In this document: positions 8,390-16,878 of the stretch, piece after piece
Position numbering within the stretch: position 1 is the stretch's first letter
Layout: the number at the start of each line of letters is the position of its first letter
DNA from: Sulfitobacter sp. W027
GTDB taxonomy: Bacteria > Pseudomonadota > Alphaproteobacteria > Rhodobacterales > Rhodobacteraceae
Direction: 5' to 3'
NCBI RefSeq assembly: GCF_025143985.1
Contig: NZ_CP083564.1
Coordinates: forward strand, 248,001-312,000
Length of the DNA stretch: 64,000 nt
Program-made: the position numbers and the translations under genes
The notes under the pieces: model-generated
Told to the model about the DNA's origin: nothing
Seen by the model: the letters and a program-made list of their open reading frames with translations, nothing else
The model's database searches: none

Positions 8390-8794
8390 TCAATTCTCGC
8401 ATGGAAATTGAGAACTTATTGCTTCGTATACTCCAACTTGGCGTGGATCGGACCATCTACTAGGATTCTCATCAGCCCAATTAAGGAAACCCTGGGAAAT
8501 CGCTCTCAAGGTGTGGTTTGGATCAGCCTTAAGCGTTGGCGGAACAGTCCCTTTATCTGACAGACATATGGTCATCATTAGTTCGGATACACCTTTCAGG
8601 AAACTAGCACAGTCGGTGGACTGAATCATTTCTTGTCTGTCTAACTCTTCCCATTTTTGGTTTACAAACTGGCAGTTTGCCCTCAAATCGCCAATCGTTT
8701 TATACCCTACCTCTCCGGCACCGCGATCCGGAGAAAAGGCAACTATTACGAAAGCAGCACAAAGAATAGAAGTGCTCTTTATCGCTGGTTTCAT
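8390..8794 (-). CDS. secreted Rap1a/Tai-like small protein
   Basis: The 134-residue product starts with a signal peptide (MKPAIKSTSILCAAFVIVAF) and has a mature domain with the pattern LRANCQ, TDCASFLKGVSELMMTIC, a central PTL..NHTLRAISQGFLNWADENP and a final SQFPC. The spaced cysteines, central helix before a hydrophobic YL/FL-hP block and terminal fPC agree with the Rap1a/Tai domain first known from type VI amidase immunity proteins. Many members are orphans of unknown role, and no effector is adjacent, so immunity is not claimed. It should act in the periplasm. Confidence 0.65.
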   Translation of the reverse strand: MKPAIKSTSILCAAFVIVAFSPDRGAGEVGYKTIGDLRANCQFVNQKWEELDRQEMIQSTDCASFLKGVSELMMTICLSDKGTVPPTLKADPNHTLRAISQGFLNWADENPSRWSDPRQVGVYEAISSQFPCEN

Positions 8795-9427
8795 CCGAAA
8801 ATCCTTATATGGCTAGTCTGCTGAGGAAATGTAGGGTCGCAGCAGTGCGAGAAACAAGCCAGTTTTCCGGGTGGTGCCCATTTTCTTGCTCGACCAGTGC
8901 ACTCTGCAAAGGGTTTCTAGTTTCAATTTCGCCATGCGTCAGCGTCCAGTAAACAGCGCTGAGGTCCGACGACATCAGGAATGGTCGCTTTGTCCACACA
9001 GGGGATGATCCTGCGATGCGCAGCTAGCGACCGCTTTAGGCCCAATTTACTGGATACCGCACTGCGTACGGACGCTCGCTAAGTCGAACCTAGCCAAAAC
9101 CTGGCAGCACGTGCGGAGATTTCGGCAAGAACTTGTGACACCGTAATATTTGAGTATCTTCAACAGGAAGCGACTAATTGCAAAAAATGAGTGGATCGGC
9201 GAGAGGCAGCGCACCCTAGCCATGTCGGTGATCTTTCTTGAGGTCCTGTATAGTCGCATATACTCCGAACTTGTATCCTGCTGCATTGTGGCGGGTCGTC
9301 AGCATAGCGTGCTTTGGGTTTTAGAGAGCTGGCGGGTTGACAGTATGAATAAGTCGTGAATGAAATAATCGTTGCTAGCAAGTAAGTAACTGGATGAAGA
9401 ATTCGAATTTATAGATGGTGCATTTCT
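8795..9427. other. 633 bp without a recognisable gene
   Basis: Short frames occur on both strands (for example 8805-8999 and 9047-9286, minus) but none has a convincing ribosome site, signal or family motif, and none continues into a neighbour. The segment may be decayed cargo. The promoter for the GSCFA/SGNH pair is expected at its right end. Confidence 0.45.
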
Positions 9428-10516
9428 TTGACACATCCCTACCACAAGCAACCCGACAGTGCGTTTTGGAGAAAAACTATTTCTTCGGTTCCTTCAGCAC
9501 ACATTAGGAGCTGGTACTCAAAGCGCTTTGAAATTGCAGAAAGTAAGATCGCGACTGCGGGGAGTTGTTTCGCTCAACATATTGGCCGTAATCTACGCGA
9601 AAAGAAATTTAACTATCTTGATGCCGAACCCGCGCCGAATATGCTTTCGGAAAAGATGCGGTATGACTTCGGCTATGATATGTACTCGGCGCGGTATGGA
9701 AACGTTTATACGTCGCGGCAGCTTTTGCAGCTGTTTAAGCGTGCGTTTGGTATGTTTTCGCCGGTCGAATGTGTCTGGCGTAGGGGTGATGGCGTCGTAG
9801 ATCCATTCCGCCCGACTATCGAACCCGAGCCATTTTCCACTGTTCGAGAACTGGAGGCTCAGCGTGCCTACCATCTTGACTGCGTAGCGCAAATGTTTCG
9901 CTCCGCAGAGGTGTTCGTGTTTACGCTTGGTCTGACTGAGTCTTGGTCTGGGCGGGAAGATGGGGCAAATTTTCCGCTTTGCCCGGGCACAGCAGGGGGT
10001 AGCTATGATCCACAAAAACATGTTTTTGAGAATCTTTCAGTTTCTGCGGTGCTCGAGGATATGCACACGTTTTTCAGCTTGGCCCGTGAGATCAATCCGA
10101 CATTGAAGTTTTTGCTCACAGTCAGTCCGGTGCCCTTGGCTGCAACTGCGACCGGCCATCAGGTTGCCGTAGCGACCGCGCATTCGAAAGCGATCCTGCG
10201 CGCGGCGGCAGGGGAACTCTATGACGTCTACGATTACGTGGACTATTTCCCTTCGTTCGAAATTATTACTTCGCCGTTCATGCAGGGATCATTCTTTGAT
10301 GCAGATTGGCGCGGGGTAACCACAGAGGGTGTAGCCCAAGTAATGCAGACTTTTTTTTCTCAGCACGTACCGCCCGCCCATGAGTACGTCGGAAAGCAAC
10401 CGCTAGCCTCTAATACATCGCTTTCACATATAGCTAAGGTGGAAGCTGCACAGAAGGCGGAAAATATTCGGTGTGACGAAGAACTCCTGGGGTCATATGC
10501 TGGAGGTCGGTCGTGA
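9428..10516 (+). CDS. GSCFA domain protein
   Basis: The 362-residue product has the family-naming motif TAGSCFAQHIGRNL near residue 43, then FNYLDAEPAPN, FVFTLGLTESW near 160 and FLLTVSPVPL near 230, all standard for GSCFA (a branch of the SGNH-hydrolase fold found near polysaccharide genes). Translation must start at the TTG at 9428 to include the N-terminal conserved part; no in-frame ATG fits. It overlaps the next gene by 4 bases (GTGA), so the two are co-translated. The likely job is esterase or acyl transfer on a surface glycan, which is inference. Island cargo. Confidence 0.85.
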   Translation: MTHPYHKQPDSAFWRKTISSVPSAHIRSWYSKRFEIAESKIATAGSCFAQHIGRNLREKKFNYLDAEPAPNMLSEKMRYDFGYDMYSARYGNVYTSRQLLQLFKRAFGMFSPVECVWRRGDGVVDPFRPTIEPEPFSTVRELEAQRAYHLDCVAQMFRSAEVFVFTLGLTESWSGREDGANFPLCPGTAGGSYDPQKHVFENLSVSAVLEDMHTFFSLAREINPTLKFLLTVSPVPLAATATGHQVAVATAHSKAILRAAAGELYDVYDYVDYFPSFEIITSPFMQGSFFDADWRGVTTEGVAQVMQTFFSQHVPPAHEYVGKQPLASNTSLSHIAKVEAAQKAENIRCDEELLGSYAGGRS

Positions 10517-11340
10517 ATGCGCTTTTGATCGGGGACTCTCACATTACGGCACTTTTGCAAGCGCATCGCGCTATGCAGGCGCGCGGTGAACTAGCTCAGG
10601 ACGTGACTATTGCTCTGAAGCGTTTGGGAGGAGGGCACATTCTGCCAACTCCATTCTTCTCCAATGAAGGTGACTTTGCAAAAATTACCAATTCTGAATA
10701 CAAGTTAGCGTTCAGGCAGTTACCGCCCAAGGCGCGTCGTTTCGGGACCTTGGGATTATCCATGCCCTTGTGGCCCCTTAGAGTAATGTATCAACTCGTT
10801 GCACAGAAAATTAGCCTAGAAACCTCTGTGGACGGATTACGCCCGATGTCCTTGGCACTTTTTGAGCGTCTCGTTCTTGAAGACCAGAAATACGTTATAG
10901 AGCTTATAGAAATACTCCATCGCAGTGGGACGCGCGTTATCGCGGTTGCTCCGCCTTCGTTGTTTCGCGATCATCCGATAATGTCATTTCATCCTGCTAA
11001 TGACGCGTTGAAAATGTTTGCAACCTATCAGAAAATCATGACCACTGTGATGGAGAGAAGCAATGTGCATGTTATCCAGGTGCCTGAAAGGTGTTTGGAT
11101 GCAGAGGGTTTTATGCTTGCGAAATACCGTCACAAGGACCCTAAGGACTCCCATCATGCAAACGCAGTGTTCGGAAAAATAATGATCCGAGAAGTCGAAA
11201 TGTGGTTACGGACTCGGCCCGCTGAGGCAGACGAATGGCTGGAAATGCAAGCGGAAAAAAGAGCAGCTTATCTTCTGCAGAATAGCTCTTTGGCATTTCA
11301 TCAGAGATTGATACGTAAATTTCGACAACTGGTCCGGTAG
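10513..11340 (+). CDS. SGNH/GDSL-type hydrolase-like protein
   Basis: The product of 275 residues begins MNALLIGDSHITALLQ, placing a GDSH block I right at the N-terminus, and has DPKDSHHANAVFG near 213, which supplies the block V Asp-x-x-His. The GTG start has GGAGG seven bases upstream and overlaps the stop of the GSCFA gene as GTGA. No signal peptide is present, so it acts in the cytoplasm. As a partner of a GSCFA protein it may modify a polysaccharide precursor. The rest of the protein is not assignable; the C-terminus is basic (LIRKFRQLVR). Confidence 0.72.
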   Translation: MNALLIGDSHITALLQAHRAMQARGELAQDVTIALKRLGGGHILPTPFFSNEGDFAKITNSEYKLAFRQLPPKARRFGTLGLSMPLWPLRVMYQLVAQKISLETSVDGLRPMSLALFERLVLEDQKYVIELIEILHRSGTRVIAVAPPSLFRDHPIMSFHPANDALKMFATYQKIMTTVMERSNVHVIQVPERCLDAEGFMLAKYRHKDPKDSHHANAVFGKIMIREVEMWLRTRPAEADEWLEMQAEKRAAYLLQNSSLAFHQRLIRKFRQLVR

Positions 11341-11781
11341 GGACACTATCGGGTTAAAGGGTTAGTTTTGGTAGCAAGCGACACGATCCGCTGAACACTT
11401 GATCTGAAAGAGTTCCCATGTCGCAAAGCTTGAACGAGAATCCTTTTCCTGGGTAGCTTTGGCTTACCCTTTTTCACGTTCCGCATGGCGCCGTCGAGGG
11501 TGCAAAAGAGACCTCTTTTTACAGTGCTATCTCCCATAGCGACCATTGGCGCAAGCGCTGCAGAATGGGCTATGTCCGCTCAGCGGACATCAGAACTTTT
11601 GCAATACCCGTGCTCCGATGGGTACGCCCCTGTTATCGTACAAAGTAATGCATCAGAGAGCGTTAAGGATTGTCTTGGATACTACGTACTGACCACCATC
11701 TTCAAATGACCATTCAACATAGGGTGCTTCAATAAACCATAGTTTTTTGAAGAAATAGGGGGAACTTTATCTTTTGCTGGG
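11341..11781. other. no gene recognised
   Basis: About 440 bp between the ends of the SGNH gene and the polymerase-like gene (convergent). It contains a perfect palindrome at 11572-11590 and a plus-strand frame at 11485-11709 with no family match and no clear ribosome site. Confidence 0.45.
11572..11590. repeat. perfect 19-bp palindrome
   Basis: ATGTCCGCT C AGCGGACAT is a perfect dyad with a single central base. It is too short and lacks the T-tract for a terminator; it could be an operator or a recombinase crossover site. No adjacent promoter can be assigned. Confidence 0.4.
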
Positions 11782-13128
11782 TTAGATGAGAGGGGCTACC
11801 CCAATTTGATCAATGTAGGCCTTAGTTAAGAGTTCCTTAGTTAGTCCAGCTTTCGATTTGGGGACAATTAGGCTGTCATGGACAGGGAGGCTTGGTACCT
11901 GATGCTCATTCATAAGTTTCAGCATCACTGACAGAAACGCTTCCGATTCCAGAAACTGGAGCTTTGACCAATCCATACCACTTCCCTTGAGGCACTTGAA
12001 GGATGGGTACTTATCTATCAGGGCATCAACCACCAGTCGCACCTTAGGTACTTCGCTTAACGCTATTCCATCGGCTTCAGCGATGATGTCCTTCACTCCT
12101 CTTCCCCATCTAGTCGGAAGCTCCCCCCGACCAAAGGCAGCAAGAACTACTTGCTTGATACATGTTCGCGAAAAGCCCATCACACTGTACAGGTCTCGCG
12201 AAACCCTGACCAACTTCCCAACCTGCGCAAGGTAGATCGACAGATGGCTTGCGCTCACGTCGAGTTCTAAGGTCTCCTCGCCGTTGATCAGTATTCCTTT
12301 GCGCTTCTCCATTTTCATGTTTTGGTAATTGTCGTTACCAACAGCATATATCCTGCCCCCTCGGTCCCAGCTGAAATTTTGATCGTCCACATTGTTGAAG
12401 ACGCGTTTCAGCCGAGGTTGGGTAGGTAAATTGAATGTCTGTTGGTCCAAAAAGGTGTTGAGCGTGATTAAGGGTTCAGCCAACAAGATCAGGTTCTTGT
12501 TCTGCTTTGTGGCTATTGTCTGGCCTGCTTCGGGACGACCGTTCTTCGACTTCTTTCGCTTCTTCAAGACAACAGGTAAGCTGGCCGCATGGACATATTC
12601 AACGTGGTCGGAGATGTTCGAAGGAGTAATACCGTGTCTGGCAGCTTGTTCTAATAATGCTGGCGTTGCCCTGATGCGTTGGGCTCGGTAGGCGCTCACA
12701 GGTCCTACGATTTTCTCGCCCTCAAAGCCCTGACTGGGTCTGTACCCTGGAATAACCTCGATTAGACCTTCTCTGATACAAAACTCTCTGACAGCTTCGA
12801 TCTGGCGACGCTCAACTAAGGTGCCGTCGTATCCCTCCTGTTTCGTTGAGCGGTAACAAAAGCCCAAGGCGTCTTTGTTGCCCGCGTGCTTGACCAAGTC
12901 CGCCCAGTAGGCTGCTAGGCTCGCTAGCATATTTTTGTGGGCCTGTACGCTTCTCCTACGCGTTCTAAGGCCGTGTCTGAGTTCTAGAGTGGTGAGCTGT
13001 TGAGCAAGGTCGTTCGTGAACGCCTTCGCTGCTTCGGATTTGGGGCGGTAGAGGAGTTCTGCCATGTCGGCTTCTAACAGGATATTCCTCTTTTCATCGG
13101 TGTCGTAGGGGAGCGGTAGAAAGTGCAA
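11782..13128 (-). CDS. single-subunit polymerase-like protein (PolA/T7 RNA polymerase superfamily motifs)
   Basis: A 448-residue protein starting at a TTG with GGAGG just upstream. The C-terminal half has, in order, GGRIYAVGN (257-265), ELDVSASHLSIYL with candidate metal ligand D290 (motif A), RTCIKQVVLAAFG with R321 and K325 (motif B) and LPVHDSLIVP with H417-D418 (motif C). The same order and spacing logic occurs in family A DNA polymerases (DxSxxE, R..K, VHDE) and T7-like RNA polymerases (RGRVYAV, IHDSFG). The N-terminal 240 residues are not recognised and no exonuclease domain is seen. It may be a replication or priming enzyme of the island. The assignment is by eye from motifs; a replication protein of another fold cannot be ruled out. 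Confidence 0.6.
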   Translation of the reverse strand: MHFLPLPYDTDEKRNILLEADMAELLYRPKSEAAKAFTNDLAQQLTTLELRHGLRTRRRSVQAHKNMLASLAAYWADLVKHAGNKDALGFCYRSTKQEGYDGTLVERRQIEAVREFCIREGLIEVIPGYRPSQGFEGEKIVGPVSAYRAQRIRATPALLEQAARHGITPSNISDHVEYVHAASLPVVLKKRKKSKNGRPEAGQTIATKQNKNLILLAEPLITLNTFLDQQTFNLPTQPRLKRVFNNVDDQNFSWDRGGRIYAVGNDNYQNMKMEKRKGILINGEETLELDVSASHLSIYLAQVGKLVRVSRDLYSVMGFSRTCIKQVVLAAFGRGELPTRWGRGVKDIIAEADGIALSEVPKVRLVVDALIDKYPSFKCLKGSGMDWSKLQFLESEAFLSVMLKLMNEHQVPSLPVHDSLIVPKSKAGLTKELLTKAYIDQIGVAPLI

Positions 13129-13229
13129 AATGCCTCCGTCTGGTGTTCGACATTTAATCTAGCTGTAATGATCATTGGACCTAGTCCAAGGGAGAACTTT
13201 CAGTCCAAGGGAGGGATGGCATCGATCAA

Positions 13230-14579
13230 TCAATCGGTGCAGACCGACAGCAATGCATCATACTTTTTCTGAAGACTGTATCCTGAGCCATAGTTAGCTT
13301 GAGCACCCGATCCAAGGCTGTGCCCAAGTATGGCATTCTGGAGCTCTAAGGGGATGTCTTTAGCTCTGAGAGCGTCTTTCATGTTGTGACGTAAGGAATA
13401 GACCCCGTGCCTTCGGTCGGACGTGAAGCGTCGTAGTATCCTCATGAGTTGGTTGCTGAAGTTATCGTGGCTCCGAGGCTTGGCGAACTTCGGGAACGCT
13501 TCACCTAATCCAGTTTCGCGTGCCCTAATATCTTTGGCTACCTTCAATGCACGATTGCCGACGAGGGGTACCTTCCTTATTCGCGCGGAATCCTTAACGC
13601 CTCGGGAAGAATTCGGCTTAATATGGATGTATGGGACTTCATCTCCTACGCTAATTTCATCCATGTGAAGACCGAGTATTTCTGCATTTTGTGCCCCGGT
13701 ATGATGCATCAACGTCCAAATTTCCAAGAGTGTAGAATGGGATTGCAAAGCTTCATACATGTTGTCGATGATATCGGTTGGAAGCGGCTCACGAAGGTCC
13801 CTGGGAGCAGTCGAAGCTTCAGGGTACTCAAGGCTTCTGAAGCAAGTACACTCAGCAAGATCGTATTCACGTGCGGCATAATTGATGGCCGCTTTGATGT
13901 TATTGATCTGCCGTCGTGCGGAAGCTGGCTTCATCCTCTTAAGCAACCTGTCTCGGAGAGCTCTTGCGTGCGAGCGTTTGATCTTTGTAATCGGTAGATT
14001 GGACCCGAAGGCGACTAGCGCATGATCTTCAACGCGTCTGAAGTTGTTCACGTTTTTCCGCTGCTTGAAGGGGTCAGGGTTCTTTTTCTCTTTTAGGTAC
14101 AGGTTAAAGGCGTCGGTGACAGTTGGTTCGCTTTGGACTGTATCAACGCCTAGCCTGAGGGCGGCAACCAACCTGCTGTCTGCTTCTGAAACGCCTTCAT
14201 AGGTTCCGGTTTCTTCAATTAGAGGATACTTATTGAGTATCTCTTCTGAATATTCGCGTCTTGCGGTTTTCTCATCTGTGGTAGCACCTGGGCCATCTTG
14301 GGCGAGGCCGTTAAGCCTGAAGAAAGATTTTATGTGCTCTTGATGTTCTAGGGGGGTGGTAATCTCCCCCGTTGAGTTCACCAGTGCAATCTGTCGCTCA
14401 ACATCACGATGATACTCGCCGTAGGCTAAAGTGGCCTCTCGTTCTGAGATGCCCAGCACCTTGGAAAACTCTGACTTTCCCAGTGCCCTGTGAAGTGACT
14501 TGGGGACTCTTCGCCTGTAGCGGAAACGCCCGTTCTCATCGAGTTTAACGTATTTAAGTTTTAGCGCTGGGCGGGCCAT
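13230..14579 (-). CDS. tyrosine recombinase (island integrase) with altered first catalytic arginine
   Basis: The 449-residue product belongs to the phage-integrase superfamily. The N-terminus (LKLKYVKLDENGRFRYRRRVPKSL) is the arm/DUF6538-like part, then a SAM-like core-binding domain (about 150-240), then the catalytic domain with YSLRHNMKDALR (box II), AILGHS (His) and a Tyr in NYGSGYSL. The position of the first catalytic Arg reads HHTGAQNAEILGL, with CAA (Gln) where TGxRxxE is expected; box II begins with Tyr instead of His. Direct placement beside tRNA-Leu and the attR repeat identify it as the island integrase. It starts right beside the right arm sites, which suggests autoregulation. 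Confidence 0.9.
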   Translation of the reverse strand: MARPALKLKYVKLDENGRFRYRRRVPKSLHRALGKSEFSKVLGISEREATLAYGEYHRDVERQIALVNSTGEITTPLEHQEHIKSFFRLNGLAQDGPGATTDEKTARREYSEEILNKYPLIEETGTYEGVSEADSRLVAALRLGVDTVQSEPTVTDAFNLYLKEKKNPDPFKQRKNVNNFRRVEDHALVAFGSNLPITKIKRSHARALRDRLLKRMKPASARRQINNIKAAINYAAREYDLAECTCFRSLEYPEASTAPRDLREPLPTDIIDNMYEALQSHSTLLEIWTLMHHTGAQNAEILGLHMDEISVGDEVPYIHIKPNSSRGVKDSARIRKVPLVGNRALKVAKDIRARETGLGEAFPKFAKPRSHDNFSNQLMRILRRFTSDRRHGVYSLRHNMKDALRAKDIPLELQNAILGHSLGSGAQANYGSGYSLQKKYDALLSVCTD

Positions 14580-14583
14580 AGAT

Positions 14584-14615
14584 GTGTACCTAATGTGGAC
14601 CTAAAAGTGGACCTA
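14584..14615 (+). promoter_or_regulatory. right arm-type repeats in the integrase promoter
   Basis: Three same-orientation 9-mers: GTGTACCTA (14584-14592), GTGGACCTA (14595-14603) and GTGGACCTA (14607-14615). They match the triplet near attL and lie immediately upstream of the integrase start, so binding there could both build the recombination complex and repress int. Confidence 0.58.
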
Positions 14616-14671
14616 AGTAGGGTAACAAACCTGATAAGGTGAATAAACCCAAAGCCTTAGCTGAGTTTATA

Positions 14672-14688
14672 TGGTGCCCAGGAGAGGA
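14672..14688. repeat. attachment site attR (3' end of tRNA-Leu)
   Basis: Seventeen bases identical to 3954-3970. Here they are part of the intact tRNA-Leu gene: CCA, discriminator, acceptor strand and part of the T-stem. Integration therefore restored the tRNA. Confidence 0.88.
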
Positions 14689-14757
14689 CTCGAACCTCCA
14701 CACCGTTGCCAGTACTAGCACCTGAAGCTAGCGCGTCTACCATTCCGCCACCTGGGC
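14672..14757 (-). tRNA. tRNA-Leu(CAG)
   Basis: The minus strand folds as a class II tRNA of 86 nt: acceptor GCCCAGG pairs with CCTGGGC, D-arm GGCGGAATGGTAGACGCG, anticodon stem CTAGC/GCTAG with loop TTCAGGT (anticodon CAG), a long variable arm and the T-arm GGAGGTTCGAGTCCTCT... ending in encoded CCA. It serves as integration target of the island. Confidence 0.96.
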
Positions 14758-14925
14758 ACGTATCGTGTGGGGTGCTCTAAGGCTCGGTTGGGTGACTGTC
14801 AATCGCAATCTGAGCGAAAAACCGAAAATCCTGTGCGATGGCCTCTGCAACCGGGGGTTTGGCCTTGTGACAGGGGCGGCGCGCAGGTACATCCTGTCAG
14901 AGAATTTATCTACAGGAGCGGCAGA

Positions 14926-15912
14926 ATGTCTAAGCTGGTCACGATTTATGGCGGTTCGGGGTTTGTCGGACGCTATATCGCGTATCGCATGGCCAGAGCT
15001 GGTTGGCGGGTGCGGGTGGCGATGCGTCACCCAAACGAGGCGCTCTTTGTGCGGACCTATGGTGTGGTAGGCCAAGTCGAACCGGTTTTGTGTAACATTC
15101 GCGATGACGGCTCCGTGCGCGAGGCGTTGCGCGGGGCAGATGCGGTCGTTAACTGCGTCGGCATTCTGGTTGAGACCGGCAAGAACAGCTTTGATGCAGT
15201 GCAATCCGAAGGGGCCGAGCGTATCGCCCGTATGGCTGCGGGCGAGGGTGTTGAGCGCTTTGTACATGTCTCGGCCATCGGTGCGGATATGGAGGCCGAC
15301 AGCGATTATGCCCGCACCAAGGGCGAAGGCGAAGCAGCTGTGCTTAAACATATGCCTCATGCCGTTATTCTGCGCCCCTCCATCATGTTCGGTGCCGAGG
15401 ACGAATTCTTTAACCGTTTTGCTGGCATGACCCGCACCGGCCCGATCCTCCCTGTCGCCGGTGCCTCGACCCGTTTCCAGCCGGTCTTTGTCGATGACGT
15501 GGCCAAGGCTGCCGAAAAGGCGCTGGAAGGAGCGGCACCTTCGGGTGTCTATGAGCTAGGCGGCCCGGACGTGGATACGTTCCGTGGCTTGATGCAGCGC
15601 ATGCTTGACGTGATCCATCGCCGCCGCTTGGTGCTAAACTTGCCGTGGTTCGTTGCTCGGATGATGGCTTTCGGCTTTGACATGGTTCAGGCGGTCACAT
15701 TTGGGCTGTTCACCAACAAAATGCTGACCCGCGATCAGGTTAAGAACCTGCGGAATGACAACGTCGTGTCCGACGGCGCGCGCGGTTTTACCGAGCTTGG
15801 TATCACGCCCACCGCAATGGATGCAGTGCTTCCGGATTATCTGTGGCGGTTCCGTCCTTCGGGGCAATATGACGCCATCAAAGCATCGGCACGTAATCTG
15901 CGGCAGGGATAA
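14926..15912 (+). CDS. complex I NDUFA9-type NAD(P)-binding protein
   Basis: The 328-residue product starts [20 protein letters not shown], an extended-SDR nucleotide-binding motif, continues with [18 protein letters not shown] and [21 protein letters not shown] (a Tyr-Lys-like position), and ends in a helical tail. This matches the NDUFA9/39-kDa complex I accessory-type proteins of alphaproteobacteria, which bind NADPH and stabilise complex I or act in lipid or quinone metabolism. AGGAG at 14914-14918 selects this start over longer frames. Its stop overlaps the uppP start (TAATG), so the two are translationally coupled. Confidence 0.85.
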   Translation: MSKLVTIYGGSGFVGRYIAYRMARAGWRVRVAMRHPNEALFVRTYGVVGQVEPVLCNIRDDGSVREALRGADAVVNCVGILVETGKNSFDAVQSEGAERIARMAAGEGVERFVHVSAIGADMEADSDYARTKGEGEAAVLKHMPHAVILRPSIMFGAEDEFFNRFAGMTRTGPILPVAGASTRFQPVFVDDVAKAAEKALEGAAPSGVYELGGPDVDTFRGLMQRMLDVIHRRRLVLNLPWFVARMMAFGFDMVQAVTFGLFTNKMLTRDQVKNLRNDNVVSDGARGFTELGITPTAMDAVLPDYLWRFRPSGQYDAIKASARNLRQG

Positions 15913-16718
15913 TGGAACAGTCGACCACTCTGATCGCTGCTTTTTTGGGTTTGCTGGAGGGGCTGACAGAGTTCATCCCCGTATCCTCGACCGGACACCT
16001 TTTGACGGCTGGGTATTTTTTAGGGTTCCACAGCGCGGGACGGACCTTTGAGGTCGTGATCCAACTTGGCGCCGTGTTGGCGATCCTGACGGTCTATTCT
16101 GCACGGCTTTGGGCGGTCTTCTCTGCCGCGCCCCATGACCCGCAAGCGCGGCGGTTCATCTGGTCGGTGCTTCTGGCCTTTCTGCCTGCGGTCGTGATCG
16201 GCGTTTTGGCGCACGACTTTATTAAAACGGTCCTGTTTGAAACGCCGATGCTGATCGCCATCATGTTGGTGCTGGGTGGGGTGGTGCTTTTAGTAGTGGA
16301 TCGCATCGCCCCCGCGCCGACTTATTCCGACGCGACCAAATTCCCGCCTTCGATGGCTTTCAAGATCGGTGTGATTCAATGCCTCGCTATGGTGCCTGGC
16401 ACGTCGCGGTCGGGTGCGACCATTGTCGGGGCCTTGTTGCTGGGGTCTAGCAAACGTGCTGCGGCGGAATTTTCGTTCTTCCTGTCGATGCCGACCATGG
16501 CGGGGGCCTTCGCCTATGACCTTTATCAAAACCGTGATGTGCTTGATGCCTCTGCCATGGGTGAAATCGCCGTAGGCTTTGCCATGGCCTTTATCTCTGC
16601 CGTGATCGTGGTGCGTTGGGTGCTCGATTACGTGAGCCGCTATGGCTACGCACTCTTCGGTTGGTGGCGAATCCTAGTTGGCGGGGTCGTTATCCTCGCG
16701 TTATGGGCGGGCATGTAG
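15912..16718 (+). CDS. uppP: undecaprenyl-diphosphate phosphatase
   Basis: Integral membrane enzyme that recycles undecaprenyl pyrophosphate to the monophosphate carrier of peptidoglycan and glycan synthesis. The 268-residue product has the first signature [16 protein letters not shown] near residue 17 and the second [17 protein letters not shown] near 160, both with their catalytic Glu, Ser and Arg residues, and about eight hydrophobic segments. The length is typical (BacA family). The ATG shares bases with the upstream TAA. Because several glycan genes lie in this window the enzyme supports both wall and capsule carriers, but it is a general housekeeping gene. Confidence 0.96.
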   Translation: MEQSTTLIAAFLGLLEGLTEFIPVSSTGHLLTAGYFLGFHSAGRTFEVVIQLGAVLAILTVYSARLWAVFSAAPHDPQARRFIWSVLLAFLPAVVIGVLAHDFIKTVLFETPMLIAIMLVLGGVVLLVVDRIAPAPTYSDATKFPPSMAFKIGVIQCLAMVPGTSRSGATIVGALLLGSSKRAAAEFSFFLSMPTMAGAFAYDLYQNRDVLDASAMGEIAVGFAMAFISAVIVVRWVLDYVSRYGYALFGWWRILVGGVVILALWAGM

Positions 16719-16878
16719 GCAGATAGGTCCACATCGGACCTTAAATGATGCATAAAATTGTTATCCGGGTGCCTTAATTGCTCGGAAAGAGGTAAATAGG
16801 TCATCACTGCTGTCTTTTATTTACTTTGCCGCTCTTGTATTTGAGCCTTCTGACGGAATTTGTCGAAGGAACGGGTAT

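Larger units (their letters stand above)
3954..14688. mobile_element. integrative genomic island in tRNA-Leu(CAG)
   Basis: A 10.7 kb segment bounded by the same 17 bp (TGGTGCCCAGGAGAGGA) at 3954-3970 and 14672-14688; the right copy is the 3' end of an intact tRNA-Leu gene. A tyrosine recombinase (13230-14579) lies just inside the tRNA end, and triplets of a 9-bp repeat lie near both ends. Base composition inside is clearly richer in A+T than the flanks, and several genes use TTG or GTG starts. No conjugation, capsid or partition gene is seen, so it is a small integrative element whose movement would depend on its own recombinase or on a helper. Confidence 0.88.

Noticed and set aside
16725..16741. 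AGGTCC/GGACCT dyad after uppP as a terminator
   Set aside because: Only six base pairs and no T-tract, so I do not list it.
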